Below are positions 11,209 through 22,909 of a stretch of 64,000 bases of DNA, piece after piece. The position numbers were made by a program, and so were the translations under genes. Origin of the DNA: Cycas panzhihuaensis (Eukaryota > Cycadophyta); contig CM041465.1 in assembly GCA_023213395.1 (NCBI GenBank), positions 173,297,741 to 173,361,740 on the forward strand. The letters are read 5' to 3'. Every line of letters begins with the position of its first letter. Position 1 is the first letter of the stretch. The notes under the pieces are model-generated. The model was not told where the DNA came from, searched no databases, and saw nothing but the letters and a program-made list of their open reading frames with translations.

Positions 11209-12189
11209 ACAGCTTCTAAATCTAATAATAAAGCTTGGCATTTGAGGTATGGACATCTCTCAGTTGGCTCTCTAAAACTAATGGAAAAATCAGGAATGGT
11301 GAATGGTTTACCTAGTATTTCATCAGATAACTTTGTATGTAAAGGCTATCAACTAGGCAAACAGCATAGACATCCTTTTAAAGAAAGTGTCTGGAGAGCT
11401 CAATCAAAGTTAGAATTGATACATACAGATATTTGTGGTCCAATTACACCTCTCACAATTAATGGATGCAGATATTTTTTAACTTTCATTGATGATTTCA
11501 CTCGAAAAGTATGGGTATATTTTTTACATAATAAGCCAGAAGTCTTTGAAACATTCAAAGAATTTAAAGCAGAAGTAGAACTAGAGTCAGGGACGAAAAT
11601 TAAATGTATCAGGTCAGATGGAGGAGGAGAATATATTTCGAAAGAGTTTCTAAATTATTGCAGGGATCGAGGAATTCGTAGACAGATTACAACTCCTTAC
11701 ACTCCTCAGTCGAATGGAGTAGCCGAAAGGAAGAATAGAACTCTAATGGAAATGGCTCGAAGTATGGTTTATGGAAAAAATATACCAAAATCCTATTAAG
11801 CGTAAAGAAGCACGGCTTGTTACTTAATAAATAAAAGTCCCACAAAAACCTTGAAGGATATCACTCCAGAAGAAGCTTGGACAGGAAAAAAACCCGATGT
11901 AAGTCTTCTCAAAGTCTATGGCAGTCAAGAGTTTGTTCATATTCCTGATTAAAAAAGATCCAAATTGGATGCAAAAAACATAGAATGCATTTTGGTAGGC
12001 TACAGTAAAAATTCAAAAGCCTATAAATGCATAGATCATAAAACTAACAAAATCTATGTAAGCAGAGATGTCGTTTTTAATGAAGAAGATTCTATTGAAT
12101 ATTCTCAAATCAGAATAATAGAAGGGGGTGAAAAGGGAATTGAACAGGAAGCTGCTGAAAATGAATCAGAAAAAGAGACAAGAAGTTGA
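11209..12189 (+). pseudogene. V integrase
   Basis: The zinc-binding region begins WHLRYGHLS near 11239, but its second cysteine pair reads CKGY instead of CxxC. The catalytic core shows all three acidic positions: HTDICGP near 11424, RSDGGGEY near 11612, and the glutamate in NGVAERKNRT near 11715. TAA codons at 11797 and 11803 and a stop at about 11950 break the frame, and a frameshift lies in 12128-12189. Open stretches are 11242-11799 and 11965-12189. Integrase would insert the cDNA into host chromatin. Confidence 0.88.
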
Positions 12190-13974
12190 GCAGGAAAATA
12201 ACTCAAAGATCACTTCAGAAGAAGGAGCACCAGAAGCTAAGCAAGAGAATGAATCCGAGATCACTTCAGCAGAAGGGGCAGCTGATCCATCATCAACAAG
12301 TGAAACTAATCCAGAAGACTCCAGTGGGAAAGAAGACTCACGAAGACAGAAAAGGTTGCCAAAATGGTATATTAAAACAATTGAGGGAGGGAAAAGTAAT
12401 GTAATAGAACAGAAAACAAGAGGACAAAGGTCAAAAGCTCTACTAAGCAAAGTCGAACCTCAAAGCTTTCAAGAAGCAAAAGATCGTCAAGAATGGAAAG
12501 TTGCAATGGACAATGAAATGAATTCAATCAGAAAGAATCAGACATGGGAATTAGTAGAACTACTTGCCAACAAATCCGCTGTAAGCTGCAAATGGGTTTA
12601 CAAAACAAAAAAGGGAATGGATGGTAAAGTAGAAAAGTATAAAGCAAGATTAGTCGCAAAAGGATATACACAAACAATAGGTGTAGATTTTGATGAAACT
12701 TTCACTCCAGTAACAAAAATGAACATTGTGAGAACAATAATAGCTTTGGCTGCAGCACAAAATTGGAAAATCTCTCAATTAGACGTGAAAAGCGCCTTCT
12801 TAAATGGCGAATTAGAAGAAGAAGTCTACATGCAACAACCTGAAGGGTACATTGAAAAAGGACAAGAAAATCTGGTCTGCAGATTAAAAAGGCTCAGATG
12901 GTCTAAAACAAGCCCGCATGGCTTGGTATGCCAAATTAGATCATTTCCTTGAAGAAAATAAGTTCAATCGATGCAGCTCTCTACATAAGGAAAAAAAATG
13001 ACAAGGTAACAATAATTGTTGTCTATGTTGATGATATGCTTCTTACTGGAAATGATGGAGGAGGAATCAAAGACATCAAAGATCAACTTCAACAGAAATT
13101 TGAAATGACAGATTTGGGTTTGCTAAATTATTACTTGGGATTGGAAATAGGTCAATATCAAAATTACATAACCTTGTCCCAGAGCAACTACATCCAAAAT
13201 TTGCTTGTTCGATTTCAGATGGAGAACTGCAACTCGTGTACAACACCCATGGAAACAAACTGTGACTTAATGGCAGATAATATGGAAAAAGATACTGATG
13301 TCACTTTATATAGACAAATGATTGGAAGTCTAATTTATTTGACAGCCACCAGGCCTGACATATCCTATTCAGTAGGACTAATATCCAGATACATGCAAAA
13401 TCCAAAGTTGAGACATTGGCAGGCTACAAAAAGAATTTTGAGATATCTTAAAGGAATAACAGATCTTAAGTTAGTATACTTAAAGGGATGCTCGATTGAA
13501 GTGTCAGGATATTGTGACTCCGACTGGGCTGGAGATAAAGAACAAAGGAAATCCACCAGTGGATATTGTTTCTTCTTAGGGTCATCAGCAATCTCCTGGT
13601 GTAGTAAGAAACAGGCTACAGTTGCTCTCTCTTCTACAAAAGCATAATACAAAGCAGTTGCGTCAGCAACTTGTGAAGCTATTTAGTTAAGACAACTTCT
13701 GCTCGACCTGGATCAACAACAAAAAAAGGCAACTTCCTTGAAGTGCGACAATCAAAGTGCTATCAAGCTAACCAAAAATCCAATCCTACATGCAAGAACC
13801 AAGCATATTGAAGTTCATCATCATTTCATAAGAGAAAAGGTACATAATAAAGAAATTGACTTAGAGTACTGTCCCTTAGCCGAACAAGTTGTAGATCTCC
13901 TGACAAAGCCTCTTGGAAAAGAAAGGCTTAACTATTTAAGAAACAAAATGAGACTGTTAGAGATAAAACATTAA
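12190..13974 (+). pseudogene. V reverse transcriptase and RNase H
   Basis: An acidic linker leads to RT with [20 protein letters not shown] and [12 protein letters not shown] frameshift occurs at about 12890 in the [10 protein letters not shown] region, and the frame is recovered by about 12950. The catalytic motif YVDDMLLTG is intact near 13026. RNase H follows (SGYCDSDWAGD, then [10 protein letters not shown]). Stops at 13645 and 13684 separate the tail, which contains CDNQSAIKLTKNP, HIEVHHHFIREK and LLTKPLGKERL, ending at TAA 13972-13974. A purine tract (CATTAAGAGAGGG) leads to the 3' LTR. Confidence 0.9.
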
Positions 13975-13981
13975 GAGAGGG

Positions 13982-14212
13982 TGTTGGTATGTAATGTTTT
14001 ATCTAAGTGAGAAAGGGGGTCATGTTGGGACCACCCTCAAATGTAACTCCAATATAAGATTGTGACACTTGGCCTCTTAGATCGATTTACATTTCAATAT
14101 GTAACGATCACATTGTTGATGTATATTTAAGGAGACTAAATCTCAATAAACAAAAACAACTCTTTCTCTTCTCTGCACAAATCAGGTTCTATTTTTCCTC
14201 TGATTTTCATCA
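13982..14212 (+). repeat. 3' LTR of V
   Basis: 231 bases matching 8955-9188, ending TTTTCATCA before the TGATT duplication. The clearest differences fall in one short stretch near 14075-14110. Confidence 0.92.
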
Positions 14213-14373
14213 TGATTGTCGATGGGCATTTCTGGCTTGCATAACCATTGGTTTATGTACCCCACCAAAAGTGCTTGTGAAGAAGGTGAACACAATGAAG
14301 TGGGTGTTGTTCCAAAGACTATAGGTCTAATAGTATGGTGATATTGACTCGTATTTTAAGCTTGTTTCTTGAG

Positions 14374-15435
14374 AATGGACAAATTAATGCCCAATGTTAT
14401 CTTTAATGGCAACAACTTCAATGAGTGGAAGGTTAATATGGAGTTAATATTAATGGTGAATCAACTCTGGGCTATAACTAAGGTGAAAGTGGACATAATT
14501 TCTTTTGACCATAAGGAATGTCTTCGACTTCAAGAGAACAGTTCATAGCAGTCAGATTGTTGAAACTGTCACTAGCACCAAACCAAAGGGCGTAGGTTCA
14601 TAACCTTAACCAACCAGACAAAATTTGGGCAAAGTTATATGAAACTTTTAAGGAAAAAAAAGACAAATAGACATCTAGTTTTGATGTTGAAGCTTCTCAG
14701 TTCTATAGTGGAAGATGAGACCAACATAAGTGCCTACCCGAATAAAGTCACTAATTTGAAGAACAAGCTAAAGGAGTTGAAACCAAATTTGATTGATGAT
14801 GCATTGTTGTTTGCGGTAATTATGTCAAAACCACCAGTGGCATTTGCCACTTTCCAGACCATCTATGGTAGAGATGAGGTGATGGAGGGTGAGACATTTG
14901 ATGGTATAAAGAATCTCATTCTATCTAAGGATGCCAAGCTTAAACATCATGGGATGCTTGGAGGTTTTGATTCAAGTTAGGCCTTAGTCATGATGACGCA
15001 GAGGAGAGAGACTGTTCAGGAGGAGAAGTTCACACAAAGGTCAGGGGAAGAATCTCAGGAGAAGAAGAAATTCACTAGTAAGTATAAGTGTAACTATTGC
15101 AAGAAGGAAGGCCATAGAGAAAAGATTTATTAGCTCAAGAGACAAGACAAATGCAAAGCTAGCCAAAATGATAAAGGGAAGAGTGTAGCAACACATTGTG
15201 CTAGGGTGCCAGCCTTGTCAACCGAGTCAAGTCGAAGAGACTATCCTCTTTGTAGAAGCAAAACTTTGATGCATGGAGCATAGATCATAGCAATGCTGAG
15301 ATTATCCTTAGAGATGCTCATGTCTTACTGGTTGAAGGTGTTGGCAATGTATCATTGACAGGTGGTAAATTTAAAGGGGTCTATTATGTACCCAAGATGC
15401 AATTGAATTTAACTCAAGAAATCTACAAACAATGA
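14374..15435 (+). pseudogene. W Gag and protease relic
   Basis: The Gag start is near 14374 (MDKLMPNVIFNGNNFNEWK), the typical copia N-terminus. It is broken by a frameshift before the open stretch 14639-14980 (NLKNKLKELKPNLIDDALLF). A zinc knuckle CNYCKKEGHREKIY at about 15088 has lost its last cysteine. The protease region near 15280 reads WSIDHSNA where DSGA would be expected, so its active site is degraded. A TGA at about 15433 ends it. It was separated from the W 5' leader by the V insertion. Confidence 0.75.
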
Positions 15436-16660
15436 ATGAAGGTCAAGCTTTATAAAAATATATGTCTAATTAAGGATCCTAAACAAAATTCCTTTGTCAC
15501 TGTTATTGGGAAAGTAAGAGATAATTTTTGGGTGTTTGAAAATTTTCAATCCCAGAAGAAATACTATGTTTTTGTTGCCAGTGTAGATGATGTGAGTAAG
15601 TTATGGCATGATCGCATGGGTCATTTTAATTACAAAAGCATTGCATTGTTGCAAAGGTTGAAAATGGTGGAAGGATTACCATTTGTTTCATGTTCAGACG
15701 ATGTGTGTGAAGGGTGTCTGTATAGGAAGCACGATCGCTATCCTTTTGCTCGGGGCAATGCCTGGAGAGCCAAGGAGAAACTTGAACTCATGTATACAAA
15801 CATGATGGGGCCACTCTCAAGCCCTTCAATATCAAGATCTCGATATACTTTGGTGTTTATAGACGACTACACCAGGAAGGCCTGGATGTATTTCCTGAAG
15901 AACAAGTCAGATGTGTTAGACTGCTTTCATGATTGGAAAGCGAGTGTTGAAAATGAATGCGATAAAAAAATTAAAATATTAGGGAGTGATAATGGCAAGG
16001 AATACAACAATCATGAGTTCAGACAGTTCTGTCGAAATCATGGTGTAAAATAGGAGTTTATGGTCCTGTATACCCCACAACAAAATGGTGTTGCTGAGAG
16101 AAAGAATCGTACCAAGATGGAGATGGCAAGGAGTATGGTGCATTCAAAAACTTGTCGTTGATGTTTTGGGCAGAAGTTGTTGTGACTGCTATTTATATTT
16201 TAAACAAGGTGCTCGCTCAAGCAATTTGAAGGATGACCCCTGAGGAAAAATTGACCGGTCATAAACCAACCATTGGTCATTTAAAAACATTTGGGTATAT
16301 AGCATATGCACACCCAAACGAAGGTCGCAAGAAGTTGGATCGCAAGAGTTTGAAGTGCATATTTGTGGGATATTCTGATCTAAACAAAGCTTATAAACTG
16401 TGGGATATACAAGGAAGAAAGATTGTGATTAATCAGGATGTTAAATTTGATGAGTCATCGATGTATCATGATGAGAAATCATCAAAACAGCCTTTTTACC
16501 CCCCACAATTCCATGTCTGAATTCATTAGTTAAAGAGGACAATGAACCAGTCATTGTAATTCAAGAGGAAGCTAGACTGAGTGGAGAGAGTAATAGCGAG
16601 GAGCCATCACGTGAAGAAGTACCTATAGCACCAGTCCTTCTATACCATTATGAGTAAGGA
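15436..16660 (+). pseudogene. W integrase
   Basis: Zinc region LWHDRMGHFNYKSI near 15601 with CEGC later. The first acidic position is altered (YTNMMGP where HTDxxGP is usual), while the second is kept (GSDNGKEY, near 15984). A TAG at 16051 interrupts before NGVAERKNRTKMEMARSM (near 16087), which keeps the catalytic glutamate. After a frameshift the C-terminal region is open at 16233-16520 (MTPEEKLTGHKP, KCIFVGYS, VKFDES). Loss of the first catalytic aspartate and the frame breaks make it inactive. Confidence 0.85.
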
Positions 16661-17520
16661 AGACAATAGAGGAGTCCAGAGTGGCGATGCAGAACCTTGT
16701 TGATGATAGAAGAACAAGAAGCCAGCATACTAGTTGGATTCTGCTAGTAAACACCAACAATTCTAGTGATCCTGTTTCGTATGACGAAGCAAAGGATGAT
16801 CCACAATGGAGAGTTACGATGGAGGAGATGGCTCAATCATGAAGAATGCCATGTGGGATTTAGTTCCTTTGCCTCCAAAGAAAAACCTAGTTGGATACAA
16901 GTGGGTCTACAAGACAAAGTTTCACTCTGATGGAGAGGTGGACAAGTGCAAGGCCAGACTTGTTGCTCAAAGGTTTAAAAAGAAGGAAGGAATTGATTAT
17001 GAAGAGACATTTGCACTAGTCTCCAAGATAACAACAGTCTAGTTAATCATTTCCTTAGTAGTTGCATATGGTTGAGAGTTACACCAGATGGACATTAAGT
17101 CCGCGTTTCTTAATAGAGATCTAAAAGAGGAGATTTATATGTCGCAACCTCTAGGATTTATTAAGAAAGGCCAGGAGGCAGAATATCAAGGACTCAGTCT
17201 TGGTGCAAAAGAAGTTGTATGGTTGCAAGGTCTCTTAGAAGTTCTTGGAGTATCAAATGGCAACCCGATTATTTTTGTTGATAATCAGAGTACCATGCAC
17301 TTATCAAAGAATCTAGAGTTTCATGCTTGTACAAAACACATTGAGATACAACACCACTACATTTGTGAACTGATCAAATCAGGGAAGTTGCAGGTCAACT
17401 ATTGTCCAAGTGAATATTAGCTTGCAGACGTCTTCACCAAAGTGCTTACTAAAGATCAATTAACAAAGATGCATACCAAATTGGGACTCACAAAAGTTAT
17501 CCTTGAGGGGGGATGTATCA
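16661..17520 (+). pseudogene. W RT fused to RNase H by internal deletion
   Basis: RT begins near 16780 (DPQWRVTMEEM). After a frame change it reads [20 protein letters not shown], then QMDIKSAFLNRDLKEE (17085). At about 17170 the fingers segment (FIKKGQE) passes directly, in frame, into the RNase H region (AEYQGLSLGAKEVVWL), so the whole YVDD palm and the RT-RNase H connection are gone. The open stretch is 17088-17420. The tail has DNQSTMHLSKN and, after a TAG, LADVFTKVLTKDQL. The element depends on enzymes in trans if it ever moved after the deletion. Confidence 0.85.
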
Positions 17521-17602
17521 ACAAAGATAAAGAAAAATGATAGTCCAAGCCTTAGTGATAACTAAATTACTACAAGTTCCCCACATTCACATTAAGGGGG
17601 GA

Positions 17603-17926
17603 TGTTAATGTGGTAGTTAATTATTAAGCCACTTGTTAATGTTAATGTGGTGGTTTAATTATGTGATTAACAAAAAGATGCAAGTTATACGAAGAGTCAC
17701 AACCCTTAAGGGTTGACACCTCTTGGGGGATTATAAATATCCTGGAGTCTCTTGTATATTCATATCAATCAAGTGGTAATCATTGTGATTGATAGATCTT
17801 TGTAATGGATTTTTTCCTAAAAGGGTTTCCCACGTATATCCTGTGTACTGTGCAATTGTTTTATGTGTTTATCTTAAAAATTCTGTGGAGTGTAAACATG
17901 TATGTATTCATTCATGTTTCTTAACA
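17603..17926 (+). repeat. 3' LTR of W
   Basis: Starts TGTTAATGTGG after the purine tract ATTAAGGGGGGA and ends TTAACA before TTTAC. It is slightly shorter than the 5' copy because of an indel near 17870. Confidence 0.9.
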
Positions 17927-17931
17927 TTTAC

Positions 17932-18689
17932 TAACATACTTTTTCACCCCCTACTGATCATCCTCAATCAAGTATTTTACAACTTCAATCCATTCATTAG
18001 GTTTCATCACTTAGCATTACCCCCAACATAACCCCACCTCATTCTTCCCAATTTTATTCGTTTACACACTACAAATATTATTTTTTTAAGTTAAATATTT
18101 CATTTTGTCTAAATACCATTTCTAAAAACGTATTAAAGTCTTTTTTTCATAAAGAACGTCTTTCATTAATCCCTCATCCATCTTTCTTTCCCAAGTAGTG
18201 TGGTGGTCCAACAAAACCCACATAAATTCTCATCTCCATCCAAGGCAGATTCCTCTTTTCTCTCTATGCCTTCAAAATTGTGCCTAATCTCAAGACATAA
18301 TCCTACCTCTTCTTTTCACGATAAACAATCGTCAATCCATGATCTTTACAATCAATTCTTTTCACAAAATCTCCATTTCTCCTTCTGTAAACCATTCCAT
18401 CTAAATGCAAAATGTGCAAACACAAGGCCAAACTAGGACAAGACATCTAAGGGACCTCACAGGTTCCAGGATCCTGCCAATACAAAACAAGATACAGCAT
18501 GTACCTGGCCCCAGGAACAAACATTAGCAAATTCAAGATGCCTACAAGTAAAGTTTCACAGAAGACGTAAGATCGAGCCAAATCTTTATAACATATAGGA
18601 TCTCGTAGATGGTGGCTAGATGATTAAACCAAGCTACAAGCAATTCTCAATACTTCGAGGGTGAAGTATCATTTTAAGGGGAGGGGAAT
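17932..18689 (+). other. Z 3' internal region, no pol seen
   Basis: Continuation of Z after the W insertion. It is pyrimidine-rich to about 18400, then mixed sequence, and ends in the purine tract AAGGGGAGGGGA before the 3' LTR. An open stretch at 18200-18436 is low complexity (Ser, Phe, His rich) and I do not regard it as a gene. Confidence 0.5.
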
Positions 18690-19272
18690 TGTAGTGTTCC
18701 CAAAATAAAAAAGAAAGCCGATTTTATAAGAGAAATTATTACTATGAAGTCAATTTTTAGGAGAATTAAAGAAAGAATAATTTATTTATATTTTATTTTG
18801 AAGTTGGTTTTGTGGAGGGAAAATATGAGGTGAGTTTTTTTAAGGCTATAAATAAAAGAGCCTTCCTCATTTGTAAGACATTCTTGGAGAATTTTGTTAT
18901 GTTGGCAAAATGGCTTCGTGCCATTAGGGCCTCGTACCTACTGGAGGGTCGCTTTCGCCTCAAAAAGGGTTCAACACTGCTGGACATTTGTATCAGGTGC
19001 TATTATTCTGTTATTATTATTCCTTATTTACATATGCTGTAGTTATCAATGAATGAATGATATATATCTCTGTTGAATCATGTTTTATGAGGGTTTACTG
19101 TTGTAATTATATCCTATCTATTGTGAATGTATGGAAAATATTGGGAAGTACTGCTATAGTCTGCTAGCATTATTGTCTAGATAAATATTATTGATGGTGA
19201 ATATCTATAAAGATTCCATTATTTGCCAGAAATATTGCTTCTGTCTATCGTTTTTCTATTGGGCCGGCTACA
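18690..19272 (+). repeat. 3' LTR of Z
   Basis: 583 bases, TGTAGTGTTCC to GGCTACA, matching 4278-4859 with scattered substitutions. Followed by target duplication TTGAA. Confidence 0.9.
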
Positions 19273-20301
19273 TTGAAAATCTTCATTAGATCCAAACTTG
19301 TATATTAAGGTTTGAAATCAACATGTAACCCTTGTAACAATATATATGGATTACTTAATTATTGCAGAGGATGACTCGGAGATGATAAAGAGTCTCAAAG
19401 GGGATTTGAAGAAAAATTTCAAGATGTTAGATCTCAAACTTCTATATCATTGTCTTGGTATTGAAGTCTAGGAAAAGTCAGATAACAGTTTCATTTCTCA
19501 AGTTAAGTATACCTGGGAGATTCTGAAGTGATTTAAAATGGAGGATTACAAAACTTCACCTACCCCTATAGAGTCAAGTACTAAATTGACAACTAGGGAG
19601 GGAGGAGAACCAATTGATCCCACATTATATAGACAACTAGTTGGTAGTCTCATATGCTTGACTACAACTAGGCCTAATGTCGCCTATGCTATTGAAATAT
19701 GCTTTAGATTCGTGTCTCAACCTAAACACAGCCATTGGAATGCTGTAAAGCAGATACTCAAATACTTAAGAGGAACTTTGCAATATGGTTTTCAATATGT
19801 GCATGATAAAAACTTCAGTTTAAAGGGTTTCTTAGACTCTAATTTGTAGGTTGCTAGGATAGCCACAGGTTAACTTCAAGGTAATTTTAGCCTTGGGTTA
19901 GCCACAATATCAAGGAGGAGTAAGAAGCAACCCAATGTTATTCTTTCTTCCATAGAGGCAACGTATAAAGCTATAGTTGGAGCAGCTAATGAAATTACCT
20001 AGCTTCGAAGAATTCTTGGAGAGTTGAAGCTTGAACAAACAAAGCTCACTAAGATGAATTATGGCAATCATGGTGCCCTGAAATTAACTATGAACCAATC
20101 TTCCATGCATGCACCAAGCACATTTAAGCACACCACCACTTCATCGAACATCATATATAGAGTGATGAAATTGACCTCATCTATAGGCCAATAGAGAAGC
20201 AAATAGTAGATATCTTTAACGTGCCATTTGGTAGAGATAAGTTCAAAAAATTCAAAAATGGCCTTGGTGTTAAACTTAATGAAGTAGACATTAAAGTGGG
20301 A
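19273..20301 (+). pseudogene. Copia C, right portion: RT palm to RNase H
   Basis: Picks up the RT of C where it was broken at 4277. The active-site region is worn (MDYLIIAEDDSE near 19344, where YVDDLVITG is expected). The stretch 19538-19849 is open and covers TPIESSTKLT, LVGSLICLTTTRPNVAYA and QILKYLRGTLQYG. RNase H follows with stops (KKQPNVILSS, near 19927) and a decayed tail. A purine tract (TTAAAGTGGGA) ends at 20301, against the 3' LTR. The many stops make C older than Z, W and V, which lie inside it. Confidence 0.85.
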
Positions 20302-20617
20302 TGTTAAACTTGATGATTATTCACTAGTGTTATATTGCACCATGTGTTAGACATTTTAACTTCACATTGTGACTTATGTTGAGGGTCATGAACCCATTCC
20401 CACTTTGTCTACATCTTAGACACTTGTCATACATGCAAGTAGGTCACACATGCAACAACTTACTTAGCCTATTTATTAGTACTATGCACCCTCATTGTAA
20501 ATCATTGGAAGTTTGTGGGTAATAAGATCATCTTGGTGAGTAGATTAATTCTACTCTCCTCATCTTCTTATGTTTTTCTTATCATTTTGTGAATGCTTCT
20601 CCATGTGTTTATGCTCA
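20302..20617 (+). repeat. 3' LTR of copia C (right end approximate)
   Basis: Starts TGTTAAACTTG after the purine tract. Several blocks resemble the A/B LTRs (the GGGTCAxGxACCC block, the TAATTCTACTCTCC block), marking it as a related subfamily. The end at ATGCTCA (20617) is inferred because gypsy integrase coding sequence begins by about 20641. Confidence 0.55.
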
Positions 20618-20640
20618 TTTTTGGCCAAGATTTTGGTAAT

Positions 20641-21350
20641 CACGTTGCAAGAGAAAACTTACCTTGTAAAACATTGTAGTCGAGACTATTAACTTAAAAA
20701 CTCCCATATATGGTCACAAAGGTGCAATATCTGCCAAAGAATGGACCAATCGAGGAAAGTTGATTACTTCTTCTTGATCTTTATTGTAGAGGCTACCCCT
20801 TTTGCAAAATGGGGCATTGATTTTGTTGACTGCATAAGCCTAGCAGTAGCAAGAACTGAAGCCTATTAGATTGTAGGCACAACTGACTGTATGACCTCTG
20901 GGGTCAAGGCCTAAGTGACACGAGATTGCATTACTTAGACGATAGATAAATTTTTACTTTAAGCTATAATCACTTGCTTTGGGTTTCTTTTGGAATTGGC
21001 AAGTGATCAGAGCACACATTTTATCAATCAAACTATTGAAAAACTCACTGTTAGTTTCATGATTCAACACTATAAGACTGCACCATATTATCCACGATGT
21101 AATGGATGAACAAAAAGTTCTAACAAGATTTTATGCAAGGCCTTAACCAAAATTTATAACAAGTCACTCAAATTGGGCTAATAAGCTATATGCAATATTT
21201 TATGCATGTAGGATAACATACAAGAAGTCAACTAGACAAACTCATTTCAAGTTAGTTTATAATGTAGAAGCAGTGATGCCTATGCTGTAGGAGAACTTTT
21301 AAGTCACAGTTGTCCAACATATGTTGCGAAAAATCTTCGAACTCATAGCT
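20641..21350 (+). pseudogene. Gypsy element K integrase relic
   Basis: The zinc region HVAREN...CNICQRM is visible at 20641-20760, followed by the core: KWGIDFVD (first Asp, near 20806), ASDQSTHFIN (second Asp, near 21000), TAPYYPRCNG (near 21079), and the segment matching the usual FRLVYGxEAVMP near 21250. Many stops and frame shifts occur. The motif style (PFAKWGIDFVD) is of the Ty3/gypsy Tat/Athila type rather than chromovirus. Its pol upstream was displaced by C and would lie left of the window. Confidence 0.7.
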
Positions 21351-22905
21351 ATGTCACATAAGTCTAAGCATTGAAGTGACACGACTTTGCCTTGTCTAAT
21401 CACATGCAAGCCACATTTACTGTCGATATATTTGATGCAAATTAAATTTTGGAGAAATAGACTAGCAATAATTGTGGCAAGATATGGCATACCAATTATG
21501 GAATGATAATGCAAATTGGGCATGACAAATAACAAATCTTTTGAGGCTTCTACAAAACTAACAGCAAGTGTGATAATGGATTTGCATACCATTGCAAGAA
21601 GTATATAAAAACCAACCCCAAAGCAAAAATTGAGAGTGATAGGGATTTTCTAGCAAAGCGACTTATATGTACACTCTACAAGATTTGAGCATGGGATATG
21701 AAAGGAATATAGTCAAAAAGGAAGAAAAGATTGGGGAACCGTATCTTATCTTGGATCGATGAAAGATAATGGATAAAGAGTTGTCCAACTATAAAAAAGC
21801 TTGGGGAAAATTCGCACGTAAAGATGTTCCCAGGATGCCAGCCTCATCATCTTCCTAAGGGAAAGTTCGTTCAAAGGAAATAACAATAGACAAGGAACTG
21901 TTGTTCCAAGTTACGATTGCTCAAACAATAGAACTTCCTATAGTAATGCTTTAAAAGCAAATTGTCCATGAGGATCCACTTCATTATGACAATGGCATTT
22001 TTAGATTTTCTATTTGTTCCTTTCACATAAATTTTCAGTTGATCCATGAGTTCATTGATTTGCTTTTGGATGGTAATGCGGTTGACACATCAAATATGGC
22101 AAACATGCGCCATTAGAATTGTTTGTAGAACAATTATTCATGTACTAAGGCTAAGTGAAATGCCAAAGATGTACTAGCCAACAATACAAAAAGTGGCTAA
22201 TGGCTAACATTTCCAATGGGCTCATTTTTTTAGCATTAAGACAAATCGAAAGGTACAGACATACCTTTCTCAAGGTTAGAGTTTTTATTACCATTCTTTA
22301 TTTTTTTGGATACTTGCAATGTGTCAAGGCAAGATTCCTATTAGAACTCTCCTACCTAATGAACCCAAGATGTTCTTGTTTCTTGCGTATGCTCGCAATG
22401 CTTCTATTGAACAAAGGAGGAAATTTAAACCCTAATGTACTAACTCCTAGAAAATGTAAGGGCTACTCCACCTACAAACTACTTTTAAGTTTTGCCACAC
22501 TTTGGATAGGTCTTTAAGAAAGCAAATATTAAACAATATGAATGTGTATTCTTGAATCTACTCCTAGGAATTACCAGTCATTCAATCAAGATATTCTAAC
22601 ACAAAAGACTATGGATTGAATGGGAATGCAAACCAACATATTTATTCCAAGAGGGCACTACATCTAGTTCTCTCACAACCAGATGCAGTCCCCAAAATAA
22701 TACAATAGGAAAGACTGCTACAAGAAGATCGGCAATAAGCCGTACACTAAGAAACAAGAAGAAGAATCCTACACTAACACATCATCATTCTTGCAATCAT
22801 TCATTTTATACAAAGTTGACTCATTCTATTATAACAAAATGTTAACTAACTATTACTTGATACACTTGATTACACTTTTAAGTATAATCCATTAGTTGGT
22901 CAGTT
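21351..22905. other. Unassigned relic sequence downstream of K integrase
   Basis: No domain recognised. One open stretch at 22155-22517 (+, 120 codons, hydrophobic) has no recognisable relatives. 22560-22905 is A/C-rich and could be an antisense LTR fragment, but no partner copy exists in the window. Confidence 0.35.
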
Positions 22906-22909
22906 CCTT

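Larger units (their letters stand above)
8955..14212 (+). mobile_element. Element V: full-length Ty1/copia retrotransposon
   Basis: LTRs at 8955-9188 and 13982-14212 are nearly identical outside a variable patch around 9045-9090. Target duplication TGATT is at 8950-8954 and 14213-14217. The primer site TGGTATCAGAGC and a purine tract are present. The 5258-base element keeps the complete copia domain order with only a handful of stops and three frameshifts, so it is the innermost and one of the youngest insertions here. It resembles element T (30577-35846) in size, short LTRs and gag layout. Confidence 0.95.
7427..17926 (+). mobile_element. Element W: Ty1/copia retrotransposon, interrupted by V
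   Basis: LTRs at 7427-7764 and 17603-17926 match along their length. The duplicated target TTTAC is seen at 7422-7426 and 17927-17931. A primer site follows the 5' LTR and a purine tract (ATTAAGGGGGGA) precedes the 3' LTR. The internal order gag - protease - integrase - RT - RNase H is the copia order. Net of V the element is about 5.2 kb. It lies inside Z. Confidence 0.92.
4278..19272 (+). mobile_element. Element Z: gag-only gypsy-like LTR retrotransposon, interrupted by W
   Basis: LTRs of 582 and 583 bases (4278-4859 and 18690-19272) flank the element, with target duplication TTGAA at 4273-4277 and 19273-19277. A primer site (4862-4877) and a purine tract (18672-18689) are present. After removing W and its 5-base duplication the element is about 4.5 kb. 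The interior contains a Ty3-type Gag-like relic (6231-7230) but no protease, RT, RNase H or integrase that I can recognise, only long untranslated-looking sequence. This matches the published concept of terminal-repeat elements carrying only GAG (TR-GAG), which need a partner element for pol. Confidence 0.8.

Noticed and set aside
18200-18436. 78-codon plus-strand ORF rich in Ser, Phe and His
   Set aside because: Low-complexity pyrimidine-rich sequence in the 3' part of Z, without a homolog I can name.
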